A stretch of DNA of 64,000 bases from Pseudomonas entomophila L48 (GCF_000026105.1 NC_008027.1:5166501-5230500); one strand, 5' to 3'; shown: positions 1 through 9,985, numbered from the stretch's first letter. Numbers and translations: made by a program. The notes: generated by a model from the sequence alone, not told the origin.

Positions 1-219
1 ATGCAGGCCGACGTGCTGGTCGCCAACATCCTGGCCGGCCCGCTCGTGTCGCTGGCGCCGCAACTGTCCGGCCTGGTCCGCCCCGGTGGCCTGCTGGCGT
101 TGTCGGGCATCCTCGCCGAACAAGGTGAGGAAGTGGCCGCCGCCTATGCCGCCGACTTCGAGCTGGACCCGATCGTCGTTCGCGATGGCTGGGTACGCAT
201 CAGTGGCCGCCGCCGCTAA
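1..219 (+). CDS. prmA: Ribosomal protein L11 methyltransferase, C-terminal part
   Basis: Last 72 residues of the SAM-dependent enzyme that methylates ribosomal protein L11. The frame is open to the left edge, so the Met at base 1 is internal and most of the protein lies outside the window. The stretch [12 protein letters not shown] near the start is the family motif that follows the nucleotide-binding fold, and the end matches the usual PrmA C-terminus in length. Its position just before a DUF3426 protein, dusB and fis is the standard Pseudomonas order. The identification is firm; only the missing N-terminus is unseen. Confidence 0.93.
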
Positions 220-262
220 GCGCGCCTAGACTCAACTCCTGCACAGCTCCCCGGATCGCCGC

Positions 263-1591
263 ATGACCGACAGTTTCGTCACCCAGTGCCCGCATTGCCA
301 GACCAGCTTTCGCGTCACCCATCATCAGTTGAGCGTGGCCCGCGGCGTGGTGCGCTGCGGCAACTGCCTGCAGGTGTTCAATGCGGCGAAGCAGCTGCTG
401 GAGCAGAACCGCACCGCCAGCGACCGGGGCAGCGCGGCGCCCGCCGAGCCTGCACCCGCTGCGCACCCGCTGCCCGTGGCACCGCCGGTCGCCGAACCTC
501 CCGCAGCGGGCGAAGACGACTGGGCCGTGACCGCCGAGGAGCTGGACGCCCTCGACCTGGACTCGGAACTCGCGCGCCTGGAGCGTCGCAGCCCGGCCGA
601 GCGCCAGGCGGCGATCACCGCTGGCACGCTACATGCCCGCCGTGACGACCAAGGCAGCGAGGAACCGGCAGACGAGCTGTTCGGCACCGCCACCGACGAC
701 GACCTCGCCCCGACACCCGAGCGCGAAACGGCCCCAGTGCTGGTGGAACAGGCGCCACTTGAGCTGGAACCGGACATCGACGAACGCACCGAACCTACCC
801 TGGGCACGACGGATCTCGACCTGGACGACGAGCCACCGGTACGCCACCAGGCGCTGGATGACGACCTCGACACGCCGAGCACGCCGCTCTCCACTCACGA
901 TGAGCCGCTACCTGAAAAAGGCTTGTCCGCAGTGGACGATGAGGTGCGTGGCGAGCGCCTGTCGGCCCATGACGAAGACGAGCTGGACGATCACCCCGTC
1001 GAGCGCCTGGAACCCAGCCTGCTGGGCAAGCCCGAGCGCCCGAACAAGGAGCCGCTGGTCGATGTGGTCGACGACCCGTTGCAATTGGCCTGGGAAAAAC
1101 CTGCCCCCAACTGGGGCAAGCGCCTGCTGTGGGGCTTCCTGACCCTGCTGGCCGCTGGCCTGCTGGCATTCCAGTACGTCTGGTTCCATTTCGACGAGAT
1201 GGCCCGCCAGGACCAGTACCGCCCCTGGTTCCAGCAGCTGTGCCCGATGGTCGGCTGCCAGGTGCCGACCCGTGTCGACATCTCGCGAATCAAGAGCAGC
1301 AACCTGGTCGTACGCAGCCACCCAGACTTCAAGGGCGCGCTCATCGTCGACGCGATCATCTACAATCGCGCGCCCTTTGCCCAACCCTTCCCCCTGCTGG
1401 AGCTGCGCTTCGCCGACCTCAACGGCCAGCTGATCGCCAGCCGGCGCTTCAAGCCCAGCGAGTACCTGTCGGGTGAGCTGGCGGGCCGTGGCGAGATGCC
1501 CAGCCAGACGCCGATCCACATCGCCCTGGACATCCTCGACCCGGGGCCGAAGGCGGTGAACTACAGCCTGAGCTTCCGTTCGCCGGAGTAG
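263..1591 (+). CDS. Zinc-ribbon, single-pass membrane protein (DUF3426)
   Basis: A 442-residue protein of unknown biochemical role. The N-terminus has a two-CxxC zinc ribbon of the MJ0042 type (CPHC near residue 10, CGNC near 33). A long acidic, Pro/Ala-rich linker (about 45-280) looks disordered. One membrane helix follows at about 287-305, and the C-terminal 135 residues form a DUF3426-type domain with a conserved YNRAPFAQPFPLLEL region. This order (cytoplasmic zinc ribbon, linker, helix, outer domain) is usual for the family. It lies between prmA and dusB, as in other pseudomonads. The family is clear but no function should be assigned. Confidence 0.88.
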   Translation: MTDSFVTQCPHCQTSFRVTHHQLSVARGVVRCGNCLQVFNAAKQLLEQNRTASDRGSAAPAEPAPAAHPLPVAPPVAEPPAAGEDDWAVTAEELDALDLDSELARLERRSPAERQAAITAGTLHARRDDQGSEEPADELFGTATDDDLAPTPERETAPVLVEQAPLELEPDIDERTEPTLGTTDLDLDDEPPVRHQALDDDLDTPSTPLSTHDEPLPEKGLSAVDDEVRGERLSAHDEDELDDHPVERLEPSLLGKPERPNKEPLVDVVDDPLQLAWEKPAPNWGKRLLWGFLTLLAAGLLAFQYVWFHFDEMARQDQYRPWFQQLCPMVGCQVPTRVDISRIKSSNLVVRSHPDFKGALIVDAIIYNRAPFAQPFPLLELRFADLNGQLIASRRFKPSEYLSGELAGRGEMPSQTPIHIALDILDPGPKAVNYSLSFRSPE

Positions 1592-1626
1592 CCGACGGAC
1601 GGCAAGGCCCCGGGTAACAACGCGCT

Positions 1627-1713
1627 CTGTAGGAGCGGCTTCAGCCGCGATGCGGGTATCACGCTGCCGAGCACCCGCTTCGCGGGTGATCGCGGCTGAA
1701 GCCGCTCCTACAG
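1627..1713. repeat. REP-type inverted repeat, CTTCAGCCGCGA class
   Basis: Two arms, CTGTAGGAGCGGCTTCAGCC and its reverse complement, enclose a GC-rich centre that contains a smaller pair (GCGGGT/ACCCGC). It lies in the 311-bp gap between the DUF3426 gene and dusB. The rest of that gap (1714-1902) presumably holds the dusB-fis promoter; a TATCAT at 1846-1851 is a possible -10 element but no good -35 is visible. Confidence 0.85.
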
Positions 1714-1902
1714 AGGTCGCGTCAGGCCAGTGGGGCCCCGGATGCGCATGAGCGGCTGAAAACCCAGGCCCACGCCCTCGTGTCATAACGCCGCAACTGT
1801 TCAGATTTTATCCAGATTCATCTTTATCCGGTCATCGAGAGCGGGTATCATGCCATCCCTTTTTCGAACTCCAATGATTCGGCCCCACAACAGGGAACAC
1901 CT

Positions 1903-2916
1903 ATGTCGGCGGTACGCATCGGCCCATACACACTGCAGAACAACCTGATCCTCGCGCCCATGGCCGGGGTCACGGACCAGCCTTTCCGCACACTTTGCAA
2001 ACGCCTCGGGGCGGGCATGGTGGTGTCGGAAATGGTGACCAGCGACATGAGCCTGTGGAACAGCCGCAAGTCGAGCCTGCGCCGCATCCATGAAGGCGAC
2101 GCGGAGCCCCGCTCGGTGCAGATCGCCGGTGGCGACGCGCAGATGATGGCGGCGGCGGCCCGGGCGAACGTCGAAGCCGGCGCGCAGATCATCGACATCA
2201 ACATGGGCTGCCCGGCAAAAAAAGTCTGCAACAAAGCCGCAGGCTCTGCTTTATTGAGAGATGAAGCCTTGGTCAGCGAGATCCTCCACGCCGTGGTCGG
2301 CGCAGTGGAGGTCCCGGTGACGCTGAAGATCCGCACCGGCTGGGACCGGGCGAACAAGAACGGTCTGAACGTGGCGAAGATCGCCGAACAGGCCGGTATC
2401 CAGGCGCTGGCGGTGCATGGCCGCACACGCGCCGACCTGTACACCGGTGACGCCGAGTACGACACCATCGCCGCGATCAAGCAGGCGGTGTCGATCCCGG
2501 TGTTCGCCAACGGCGACATCACCTCGCCACAAAAGGCCCGGGCGGTGCTGGACGCCACCGGCGCCGACGGCCTGCTGATCGGCCGCGCCGCCCAAGGGCG
2601 GCCGTGGATCTTCCGCGAGGTCGAGCATTACCTGCGCACGGGCGAGCACCTGCCTGCACCGGCGCTGGACGAAGTGGAACGCATTCTGCTGGAACACCTG
2701 GCCGCGTTGCATGCCTTCTATGGCGATGTGATGGGCGTGCGTATCGCCCGCAAGCACGTTGGCTGGTACCTGGCGACCCGACCCGGCGGCAAGGAGTTCC
2801 GCAGCCGGTTCAACGCCTTGGAAGACACACAAGCGCAGTGCGCCAACGTTCAGGCCTTTTTCGCCGAGCGTCGACAGAGCCTTGGGACAGAGGACGAACA
2901 AGGGGTGGCCGCATGA
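1903..2916 (+). CDS. dusB: tRNA-dihydrouridine synthase B
   Basis: Flavoenzyme that reduces specific uridines of tRNA to dihydrouridine. The 337 residues span the whole family length. The N-terminus has [13 protein letters not shown] of the FMN-binding barrel. The catalytic loop [14 protein letters not shown] places the proton-donor Cys at residue 103, and VHGRTR and [11 protein letters not shown] motifs follow. Its TGA overlaps the ATG of fis (ATGA), so the two are translationally coupled. The dusB-fis operon is conserved from enterobacteria to pseudomonads, where fis is expressed from the dusB promoter. Confidence 0.96.
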   Translation: MSAVRIGPYTLQNNLILAPMAGVTDQPFRTLCKRLGAGMVVSEMVTSDMSLWNSRKSSLRRIHEGDAEPRSVQIAGGDAQMMAAAARANVEAGAQIIDINMGCPAKKVCNKAAGSALLRDEALVSEILHAVVGAVEVPVTLKIRTGWDRANKNGLNVAKIAEQAGIQALAVHGRTRADLYTGDAEYDTIAAIKQAVSIPVFANGDITSPQKARAVLDATGADGLLIGRAAQGRPWIFREVEHYLRTGEHLPAPALDEVERILLEHLAALHAFYGDVMGVRIARKHVGWYLATRPGGKEFRSRFNALEDTQAQCANVQAFFAERRQSLGTEDEQGVAA

Positions 2917-3233
2917 CGATGATGACCGAGACATTAGTGAGTGGAACAACGCCCGTGAGCGACAACGCCAACCTCAAGCAGCACCTGAACACGCCGAGCG
3001 AGGAGGGCCAGACGCTCCGCGACAGCGTCGAGAAGGCGCTGCACAACTACTTCGCCCACCTGGAAGGCGCCACCGTCACGGACGTGTACAACCTGGTGCT
3101 CTCGGAAGTCGAGGCGCCCTTGCTCGAATGCGTGATGAACTACGTCAAGGGCAACCAGACCAAAGCCAGCGAGATGCTCGGGCTCAACCGAGGCACGCTG
3201 CGCAAGAAGCTCAAGCAGTACGATCTGTTGTAA
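2913..3233 (+). CDS. fis: Nucleoid-associated regulator Fis
   Basis: A 106-residue DNA-bending protein that shapes the nucleoid and activates stable-RNA promoters in fast growth. The C-terminal helix-turn-helix ([20 protein letters not shown]) is nearly invariant among Fis proteins, and the helices that form the dimer precede it. The chosen start is the ATG that overlaps the dusB stop. It gives an N-terminal tail slightly longer than the 98-residue E. coli protein; a second Met two codons later could also serve. A rho-independent terminator follows within 20 bases, so dusB-fis is a closed unit. Confidence 0.96.
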   Translation: MTMMTETLVSGTTPVSDNANLKQHLNTPSEEGQTLRDSVEKALHNYFAHLEGATVTDVYNLVLSEVEAPLLECVMNYVKGNQTKASEMLGLNRGTLRKKLKQYDLL

Positions 3234-3251
3234 GGCCAGAACCCCAACCAG

Positions 3252-3283
3252 AAAAGGCGCTCATGCAAAGAGGCGCCTTTTTT
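3252..3283 (+). terminator. Rho-independent terminator after fis
   Basis: AAAAGGCGC at 3252-3260 pairs with GCGCCTTTT at 3273-3281, followed by a T run. It ends the dusB-fis transcript 30 bases before purH. Confidence 0.85.
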
Positions 3284-3312
3284 GCTGACTCCACCGCGTT
3301 ATGGAATCTGAA

Positions 3313-4920
3313 ATGACCGACCAGACTACCCGCCTGCCGATCCGCCGCGCCCTGATCAGCGTCTCCGACAAGACCGGTATCCTCGAATTCGCCCGTGAGC
3401 TGCAACAGCTCGGTGTCGAGATCCTGTCCACCGGCGGCACCTACAAGCTGCTCAAGGATAACGGCGTAAACGCGGTGGAAGTGGCCGACTACACCGGCTT
3501 CGCCGAAATGATGGACGGCCGGGTCAAGACCCTGCATCCGAAGATCCACGGCGGCATCCTCGGCCGTCGCGGCACTGACGACGCCATCATGAACGAACAC
3601 GGCATCAAGCCGATCGACCTGGTCGCGGTCAACCTGTATCCGTTCGAAGCCACCATCAGCAAGCCGGGCTGCGACCTGCCCACCGCCATCGAGAACATCG
3701 ACATCGGCGGCCCGACCATGGTCCGTTCGGCGGCGAAGAACCACAAGGACGTCGCCATCGTGGTCAACGCCAGCGACTACGCCGGCGTCGTCGAAGGCCT
3801 GAAAGCCGGTGGCCTCACCTACGCCCAGCGCTTCGACCTGATGCTCAAGGCCTTCGAGCACACCGCCGCCTACGACGGCATGATCGCCAACTACATGGGC
3901 ACCATCGACCAGTCTAAAGAGTCCCTGTCGACCGAAGACCGCAGCGAGTTCCCGCGCACCTTCAACAGCCAGTTCGTCAAGGCCCAGGAAATGCGCTACG
4001 GCGAGAACCCGCACCAGAGCGCGGCGTTCTACGTCGAGGCGAAGAAAGGCGAAGCCAGCATCTCCACCGCCATCCAGCTGCAGGGCAAGGAGCTGTCGTT
4101 CAACAACGTGGCCGACACCGACGCCGCGCTGGAGTGCGTGAAGAGCTTCGTCAAGCCGGCCTGCGTGATCGTCAAGCATGCCAACCCGTGCGGCGTTGCG
4201 GTCGTCCCCGAAGACGAAGGCGGCATCCGCAAGGCCTACGACCTGGCTTACGCCACCGACACCGAATCGGCGTTCGGCGGCATCATCGCCTTCAACCGCG
4301 AGCTGGATGGCGAAACCGCCAAAGCCATCGTCGAGCGCCAGTTCGTCGAAGTGATCATCGCCCCGAAAATCTCCCAGGCCGCCCGCGAAGTCGTGGCCGC
4401 CAAGCAGAACGTGCGTCTGCTGGAGTGCGGTGAGTGGCCAGCCGAGCGCGCCGCCGGTTGGGACTTCAAGCGCGTCAACGGTGGGCTGCTGGTGCAGAGC
4501 CGCGATATCGGCATGATCACTGCCGATGACCTGAAGATCGTCACCAAACGCGCACCGACCGAACAGGAAATCCACGACCTGGTGTTCGCCTGGAAAGTGG
4601 CCAAGTTCGTCAAGTCCAACGCCATCGTCTACGCCAAGAACCGCCAGACCATCGGTGTCGGCGCCGGCCAGATGAGCCGCGTCAATTCCGCGCGCATCGC
4701 CGCCATCAAGGCCGAGCATGCCGGCCTGCAGGTGCAGGGCGCGGTCATGGCCTCGGACGCGTTCTTCCCGTTCCGCGACGGCATCGACAATGCGGCTAAA
4801 GTGGGTATCAGCGCCGTGATCCAGCCGGGTGGCTCGATGCGTGACGCTGAAGTCATCGCCGCCGCTGATGAGGCTGGCATCGCGATGGTATTCACCGGCA
4901 TGCGCCACTTCCGCCACTAA
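3313..4920 (+). CDS. purH: Bifunctional AICAR transformylase / IMP cyclohydrolase
   Basis: Carries out the last two steps of de novo IMP synthesis. The 535 residues match the usual length (about 530). The MGS-like cyclohydrolase domain comes first ([11 protein letters not shown], then STGGTYKLL and [16 protein letters not shown]), and the AICAR formyltransferase domain follows, with KHANPCGVA and [14 protein letters not shown] chose the ATG at 3313 over one four codons upstream because [16 protein letters not shown] resembles the family N-terminus. purD follows after a REP element, so the two purine genes may be cotranscribed or separately terminated. Confidence 0.96.
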   Translation: MTDQTTRLPIRRALISVSDKTGILEFARELQQLGVEILSTGGTYKLLKDNGVNAVEVADYTGFAEMMDGRVKTLHPKIHGGILGRRGTDDAIMNEHGIKPIDLVAVNLYPFEATISKPGCDLPTAIENIDIGGPTMVRSAAKNHKDVAIVVNASDYAGVVEGLKAGGLTYAQRFDLMLKAFEHTAAYDGMIANYMGTIDQSKESLSTEDRSEFPRTFNSQFVKAQEMRYGENPHQSAAFYVEAKKGEASISTAIQLQGKELSFNNVADTDAALECVKSFVKPACVIVKHANPCGVAVVPEDEGGIRKAYDLAYATDTESAFGGIIAFNRELDGETAKAIVERQFVEVIIAPKISQAAREVVAAKQNVRLLECGEWPAERAAGWDFKRVNGGLLVQSRDIGMITADDLKIVTKRAPTEQEIHDLVFAWKVAKFVKSNAIVYAKNRQTIGVGAGQMSRVNSARIAAIKAEHAGLQVQGAVMASDAFFPFRDGIDNAAKVGISAVIQPGGSMRDAEVIAAADEAGIAMVFTGMRHFRH

Positions 4921-4941
4921 TCAGATACCAGGCCGGTCCCG

Positions 4942-5025
4942 GGCCCTGTAGGAGCGGATTCATCCGCGATTGCGATGCTGGATTCTCCGCCGCCATCGCG
5001 GATGAATCCGCTCCTACAAGGGCCG
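4942..5025. repeat. REP-type inverted repeat, ATTCATCCGCGAT class
   Basis: Arms CCTGTAGGAGCGGATTCATC and reverse complement fill almost all of the 133 bp between purH and purD. The TTCATCC inner stem differs from the TTCAGCC class seen elsewhere in the window. Confidence 0.85.
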
Positions 5026-5053
5026 GGGATCGCCGCCACACAGAGGTTTTGAC

Positions 5054-6349
5054 ATGAAAGTTTTGATCATCGGCAGCGGCGGCCGCGAGCACGCCCTGGC
5101 CTGGAAAGTCGCCCAGGACCCCCGCGTCGAGAAAGTCTTCGTCGCCCCGGGCAACGCTGGCACCGCCATTGAAGCCAAGTGCGAGAACGTCGCCATCGAC
5201 GTTACCGCCCTGGAACAACTGGCCGATTTCGCCGAGAAGAACGTCGACCTGACCATCGTCGGCCCGGAAGCACCGCTGGTGCTCGGCGTGGTCGACCTGT
5301 TCCGCAGCCGTGGCCTGGACTGCTTCGGCCCGACCAAGGGCGCGGCCCAGCTGGAAGGTTCAAAAGCCTTCACCAAGGACTTCCTGGCTCGCCACAAGAT
5401 CCCCACCGCCGACTACCAGAACTTCACCGAGATCGAGCCGGCCCTGGCCTACCTGCGTGAAAAAGGCGCCCCCATCGTGATCAAGGCCGACGGCCTGGCC
5501 GCGGGCAAGGGCGTGATCGTCGCCATGACCCTGCAGGAAGCCGAAGACGCCGTGCGCGACATGCTCGCCGGCAACGCCTTCGGTGAGGCCGGTTCGCGCG
5601 TGGTCATCGAGGAATTCCTCGACGGCGAGGAAGCCAGCTTCATCGTCATGGTCGACGGCCACAACGTACTGCCCATGGCCACCAGCCAGGACCACAAGCG
5701 CGTCGGCGACAAGGACACCGGCCCGAACACCGGCGGCATGGGCGCCTACTCGCCCGCACCGGTAGTCACCGCAGACGTGCACCAGCGTGTGATGGACCAG
5801 GTGATCTGGCCGACCGTGCGCGGCATGGCCGAGGAAGGCAACGTCTATACCGGCTTCCTCTACGCAGGCCTGATGATCGACAAGGCGGGCAATCCCAAGG
5901 TCATCGAGTTCAACTGCCGCTTCGGCGACCCCGAGACGCAACCGGTCATGCTGCGCCTGGAGTCGAGCCTGGTGCTGCTGGTGGAAGCCGCATTCGCCAA
6001 GGCCCTGGACAAGGTCGAAGCCCAGTGGGATCCGCGCCCGAGCCTGGGCGTGGTGCTGGCCGCCGGTGGCTACCCGGGTGACTACAATAAAGGCGACGTG
6101 ATCAGTGGTCTGGACGCTGCCGCCAAGCTAGAAGGCAAGGTGTTCCACGCCGGTACCGCACTGAAGGACGGCCAGGTAGCCACCGCAGGTGGTCGTGTGC
6201 TCTGCGCCACTGCCATGGGTGACACCGTCGAGGCCGCCCAGCAGCAGGCCTACCGCCTGGCCAAGGAAGTGACCTGGAACGGCAGCTTCCACCGTACCGA
6301 CATCGGCTACCGGGCCATCGCCCGCGAGCGCGGTGAACACCAGCAGTAA
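5054..6349 (+). CDS. purD: Phosphoribosylamine-glycine ligase (GARS)
   Basis: ATP-grasp ligase that joins 5-phosphoribosylamine and glycine in the second step of purine synthesis. At 431 residues it is the normal bacterial length. It opens with VLIIGSGGREHALAWK and contains the ATP-grasp signatures IKADGLAAGKGVIV and VIEEFLDGEEAS. The signature RFGDPETQP lies near residue 290. A Shine-Dalgarno-like AGAGG precedes the ATG. With purH upstream and retS downstream the order is that of P. aeruginosa and P. putida. Confidence 0.96.
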   Translation: MKVLIIGSGGREHALAWKVAQDPRVEKVFVAPGNAGTAIEAKCENVAIDVTALEQLADFAEKNVDLTIVGPEAPLVLGVVDLFRSRGLDCFGPTKGAAQLEGSKAFTKDFLARHKIPTADYQNFTEIEPALAYLREKGAPIVIKADGLAAGKGVIVAMTLQEAEDAVRDMLAGNAFGEAGSRVVIEEFLDGEEASFIVMVDGHNVLPMATSQDHKRVGDKDTGPNTGGMGAYSPAPVVTADVHQRVMDQVIWPTVRGMAEEGNVYTGFLYAGLMIDKAGNPKVIEFNCRFGDPETQPVMLRLESSLVLLVEAAFAKALDKVEAQWDPRPSLGVVLAAGGYPGDYNKGDVISGLDAAAKLEGKVFHAGTALKDGQVATAGGRVLCATAMGDTVEAAQQQAYRLAKEVTWNGSFHRTDIGYRAIARERGEHQQ

Positions 6350-6401
6350 TACTGCGCCGAATGGCCGCCGCGCCCGGTGCGCGCGGCCTTCGGCTCGTCG
6401 A

Positions 6402-6421
6402 CAAGGCCCTTCGGGGCCTTG
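6402..6421 (+). other. Perfect UUCG-loop hairpin in the purD-retS gap
   Basis: CAAGGCCC and GGGCCTTG flank a TTCG tetraloop, with no mismatch. No T run follows on either strand, so it is not a standard intrinsic terminator. It could act in mRNA end protection or in the retS leader. Confidence 0.5.
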
Positions 6422-6484
6422 CCTTCGCCTTGGCGCGCCGCGCATAGTTGTTACCCGGCACATTAGCTAAGAAGGGATTTCGTC

Positions 6485-9259
6485 GTGCGTCGGCTTCGGA
6501 TTGCCACTGCCCTGATCGTCAGCCTGCTGACCCTGCTCTGCCTGCTCCCGGCCCACGCCGACCAGGCCGGGGGCTGGTCCGCGCTGCTCGATGAACAGGC
6601 CAACCTGCAGCTGTCCGACGTACGCTCCGAGCGTTACCGCAACCAGTTCAGCCCACTGGCCCTCGAAGAACTGGATGCCGCCCTCCCCGACCAGGCCCTG
6701 TGGCTGCACTACCGCCTGGAACCGAACGACCAGGAGCAACTGGTCCGTATTTTCGCCCCCGACCTGTCACGCCTGGACCTCTACGCCCTCGAAGGCGGCA
6801 AGCTGCTGCGCCAGCTGCATCACGGCAGGCAGGGTGATGGTGTCAGCCCCACCCAGCGCGGCAGGGACCATGTGCTGCCACTGCCGCACAGCAATCAACC
6901 GCTGGACATCTACCTGCGGTTGGTCTCCGAGCACCAGTTGCGTCCGGCCATCAGTGTCGAGTCCACTGCCCACGCTGCTGCCGACCAGCGCCAGTCGCTG
7001 CTGTTCGGCCTGCTGTTCGGCGGGCTGGTGATGCTGATCCTGCACAACCTGATCCGCTTCGCCTACACCCGCTCCAACACCACCCTGGTGCTGGCGCTGT
7101 ACCATGCCCTGATGCTGCTCAGCGCGCTGATCCTGCTCAACCTCAGCGGCCCCTGGTGGCACCTGTGGTACAGCGCCCAGACCCCGGCCGCCTATCTTAC
7201 GCTGGTGCTGGCGGGCCTGGCCGGCCTGTACTTCACCGTGCATTTCTTCTCGCCATGCGGCTCGGCACGGCTCACCCGCTTACTGCACCTGGAAATGCTG
7301 GTGGCGGGTGTCAGCGGCCTGGTGTTGCTGTTCGTCGATACATTGCCGCTGAACCTGATGACCTATGCCCTGCTCGCCATCGGCAGCCTGAGTATGTTGC
7401 TGGTCAGCTGCTATCACTGGCACCGGGGCTACACGCCAGCGCGCTTGTTCGCCGTGGCCATGCTGGTCTACAACCTCGGCGGCTTGGTGCTGCTACCGGC
7501 ACTGCTGGGCCTGACCCGCACCCCGACGCCGTGGCTGCTGTGCATCCTGATGGCCTTGACCGTGGCCAGCGGCCTGCTGCTCAACCTGGCCGTCAGCGAA
7601 CGCCTGCGGCGCATCAGCGAGGAACGCTTCCGTGCCAGCCGCGCCCTGGCCGCCAGCGATGCCGAAATCAACGCCAAGGCCGAGTTCCTGGCCAAGATCA
7701 GCCACGAAATCCGCACCCCCATGAACGGCGTACTGGGCATGACCGAGCTGCTGCTGGGCACGCCGCTGTCGGTCAAGCAGCGCGACTACGTGCAGACCAT
7801 TCACAGTGCCGGCAACGAACTGCTCACCCTGATCAATGAGATCCTCGACATCTCCAAGCTCGAGTCGCGGCAAATCGAGCTGGACGATGTGCAGTTCGAC
7901 CTCAACGCCCTGATCGAAGACTGCCTGAACATCTTCCGGGCCAAGGCCGAGCAGCAGAACATCGAGCTGATCAGCTTCACCCAGCCACAGGTACCACGGG
8001 TGGTCAGCGGCGACCCGACGCGCTTGCGCCAGGCCCTGTCGAGCCTGCTCGACAACGCCTTGAAGAACACCGACCAGGGCGAGATCCTGCTGGTGATCGC
8101 CCTCGATCAACGCGGCGACGCTCCGCGCCTGCGCATCGCCGTGCAGGACAGCGGCGAGCCCATGCCACCGGCCGAGCGCGACGCCCTGCTGCAAGCCGAA
8201 CTGCACAGCCGCCACTTCCTCTCCAGCAACAAGCTCGGCGGCCACCTCGGGCTGGTGATCGCCAAGCAACTGATCGGCCTGATGCAGGGCGAGTTCGGCA
8301 TCAAGACCAGCACCAGCATGGGCAACACCCTGTGGCTGACGCTGCCGCTCGACCCGCTGCGTCTGGAGCAACCGCCCACCGACCTCGACGGCCCGCTGCG
8401 CGACGCGCGGGTGCTGGTGGTCGACGACAACGACACCTGCCGCAAGGTGCTGGTGCAGCAATGCAGTGCCTGGGGCATGAACGTCAGTGCCGTGCCGTCG
8501 GGCAAGGAAGCGCTGGCGCTGCTGCGTACCAAGGCGCACCTGCGCGACTACTTCGATGCCGTGCTGCTGGACCAGAACATGCCCGGCATGACCGGCATGC
8601 AGCTGGCGGCCAAGATCAAGGAAGACCCGAGCCTGAACCACGACATCCTGGTGGTCATGCTCACCGGCATCAGCAACGCGCCCAGCAAGGTCATCGCACG
8701 CAACGCCGGGGTCAAGCGCATCCTCGCCAAGCCGGTGGCCGGCTACACGCTCAAGACTACCCTCGCCGAAGAGCTGGCCCTGCGCGGTCGCGAACAAGTA
8801 CCCCCGGTTTTGCCGGGCAGCATCCCGCAGCCATTGGACCTGCCCAGCGACTTCCGCATCCTGGTGGCAGAGGACAACAGCATCTCGACCAAGGTCATCC
8901 GCGGCATGCTCGGCAAGCTCAACCTCGAGCCGGACACCGCCAGCAATGGCGAGGAAGCCCTGCAAGCGATGAAGGCCAGGCGCTACGACCTGGTGCTGAT
9001 GGACTGCGAGATGCCGGTGCTCGATGGCTTTTCCGCCACGCAACAGTTGCGCGCCTGGGAATCCACCAATGGCCGACCGCGCACGCCAGTCGTGGCATTA
9101 ACCGCGCATATCCTCAGCGAACACAAGGAACGCGCGCGCCTGGCAGGCATGGACGGACACATGGCCAAGCCGGTGGAGTTGTCGCAGTTGCGTGAGCTGA
9201 TCCAGTTCTGGGCAGGACAACGCCAAGTGGTGTCCGACGACACCACGCAGATCCTGTAG
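6485..9259 (+). CDS. retS: RetS-type hybrid sensor histidine kinase
   Basis: A 924-residue inner-membrane hybrid kinase. RetS restrains GacS in pseudomonads and so steers the planktonic-biofilm switch through the Rsm system. Order: signal peptide (about 1-22), periplasmic 7TMR-DISM sensor domain, seven helices (about 175-375), dimerisation helix with ISHEIRTPMNG (His at 407), an ATPase domain, and two receiver domains with acceptor Asps at about 696 (LLDQNMPGMTG) and 840 (LMDCEMPVLDG). The ATPase domain is degenerate: DNALKNT and DSGEPMP stand where canonical kinases have NAxKFT and DTGxGIP. No HPt domain is present. The start is a GTG after AGAAGGG. purD-retS synteny matches P. aeruginosa. 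The stop codon lies inside a REP element. Confidence 0.92.
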   Translation: MRRLRIATALIVSLLTLLCLLPAHADQAGGWSALLDEQANLQLSDVRSERYRNQFSPLALEELDAALPDQALWLHYRLEPNDQEQLVRIFAPDLSRLDLYALEGGKLLRQLHHGRQGDGVSPTQRGRDHVLPLPHSNQPLDIYLRLVSEHQLRPAISVESTAHAAADQRQSLLFGLLFGGLVMLILHNLIRFAYTRSNTTLVLALYHALMLLSALILLNLSGPWWHLWYSAQTPAAYLTLVLAGLAGLYFTVHFFSPCGSARLTRLLHLEMLVAGVSGLVLLFVDTLPLNLMTYALLAIGSLSMLLVSCYHWHRGYTPARLFAVAMLVYNLGGLVLLPALLGLTRTPTPWLLCILMALTVASGLLLNLAVSERLRRISEERFRASRALAASDAEINAKAEFLAKISHEIRTPMNGVLGMTELLLGTPLSVKQRDYVQTIHSAGNELLTLINEILDISKLESRQIELDDVQFDLNALIEDCLNIFRAKAEQQNIELISFTQPQVPRVVSGDPTRLRQALSSLLDNALKNTDQGEILLVIALDQRGDAPRLRIAVQDSGEPMPPAERDALLQAELHSRHFLSSNKLGGHLGLVIAKQLIGLMQGEFGIKTSTSMGNTLWLTLPLDPLRLEQPPTDLDGPLRDARVLVVDDNDTCRKVLVQQCSAWGMNVSAVPSGKEALALLRTKAHLRDYFDAVLLDQNMPGMTGMQLAAKIKEDPSLNHDILVVMLTGISNAPSKVIARNAGVKRILAKPVAGYTLKTTLAEELALRGREQVPPVLPGSIPQPLDLPSDFRILVAEDNSISTKVIRGMLGKLNLEPDTASNGEEALQAMKARRYDLVLMDCEMPVLDGFSATQQLRAWESTNGRPRTPVVALTAHILSEHKERARLAGMDGHMAKPVELSQLRELIQFWAGQRQVVSDDTTQIL

Positions 9260-9340
9260 GAGCGGCTTCAGCCGCGATCACCCGCAAAGCGGGTGCCACG
9301 CACCGAGATGGCTGCTTCGCGGCTGAAGCCGCTCCTACAA
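9254..9340. repeat. REP-type inverted repeat overlapping the end of retS
   Basis: Arms CTGTAGGAGCGGCTTCAGCC and complement. The TAG stop of retS (9257-9259) is the TAG of the left arm, so the element is fused to the end of the coding region. Confidence 0.85.
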
Positions 9341-9388
9341 GTTCCGTGCTATACAGGTGCCACCCATTCCCGCCGCGGACTCAGCGCC

Positions 9389-9985
9389 ATGCTCCATGAG
9401 TTGTTCAGCGTCTACCTGAAGATGCTCGTGCTCTACAGCCCATTCTTCGTGCTGTCGTGTTTCATCGGCCTCACCCGTGGCCACTCAAGCAAGGAACGCA
9501 AGCAACTGGCTTGGCGCGTGGCCATCGCCACGTTGGTGGCCAGCGTGCTGCTCTATCTGTTCGGGCGGGTGATCTTCGGCGTATTCGGCATCACCGCCGA
9601 CGCGTTCCGCATCGGCGCCGGCTCGGTACTGTTCATCTCGGCGCTGGGCATGGCCCAGGGCAAGTCGGCCGTGCAAACCGACAACGTGCAGCAGGATGTG
9701 ACCATCGTGCCACTGACCATCCCGCTGACCGTCGGCCCCGGCACCATCGGCGCGCTGCTGGTGATGGGGGTGGGCCAGCCGCATTGGGACGACAAGCTAC
9801 TGGCCATCGTCAGCATCGCCCTGGCCAGCTTCACCGTCGGGTTGGTGCTGTACCTCTCGCACCGCATCGAGCGACTGCTGGGTGACCAGGGCTTGCAGAT
9901 CGTCAGCCGGCTGATGGGGCTGTTCGTCTGCGCCCTGGCGGCGCAGATCATCTTCACCGGCATCAAGGGTTACCTGGTGCCTTGA
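9389..9985 (+). CDS. MarC-family integral membrane protein
   Basis: A 198-residue protein of the MarC/UPF0056 family, six-helix inner membrane proteins of uncertain transport role; E. coli MarC was once linked to antibiotic resistance but this was not upheld. The motif VPLTIPLTVGPGTIGALLVM in the middle is the family hallmark, and hydrophobic segments span the whole chain. The frame is open 32 codons further upstream, but that part is the REP element translated, so the start MLHELFSVYLKML at 9389 is preferred. It converges with the next gene, 10 bases apart. Confidence 0.85.
   Translation: MLHELFSVYLKMLVLYSPFFVLSCFIGLTRGHSSKERKQLAWRVAIATLVASVLLYLFGRVIFGVFGITADAFRIGAGSVLFISALGMAQGKSAVQTDNVQQDVTIVPLTIPLTVGPGTIGALLVMGVGQPHWDDKLLAIVSIALASFTVGLVLYLSHRIERLLGDQGLQIVSRLMGLFVCALAAQIIFTGIKGYLVP

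Noticed and set aside
3211..4917. 568-codon open frame antisense to purH
   Set aside because: Shadow of a GC-rich gene with strong third-position bias; purH itself is certain and the antisense product has low-complexity His/Asp/Val content.
6485..9340. GacA-controlled small RNA gene (rsmY/rsmZ type) near retS
   Set aside because: No TGTAAG-N6-CTTACA box or repeated GGA hairpins seen in the gaps here.
9293..9388. N-terminal extension of the MarC protein
   Set aside because: The extra 32 codons translate the REP element and its flank and have no counterpart in the family.
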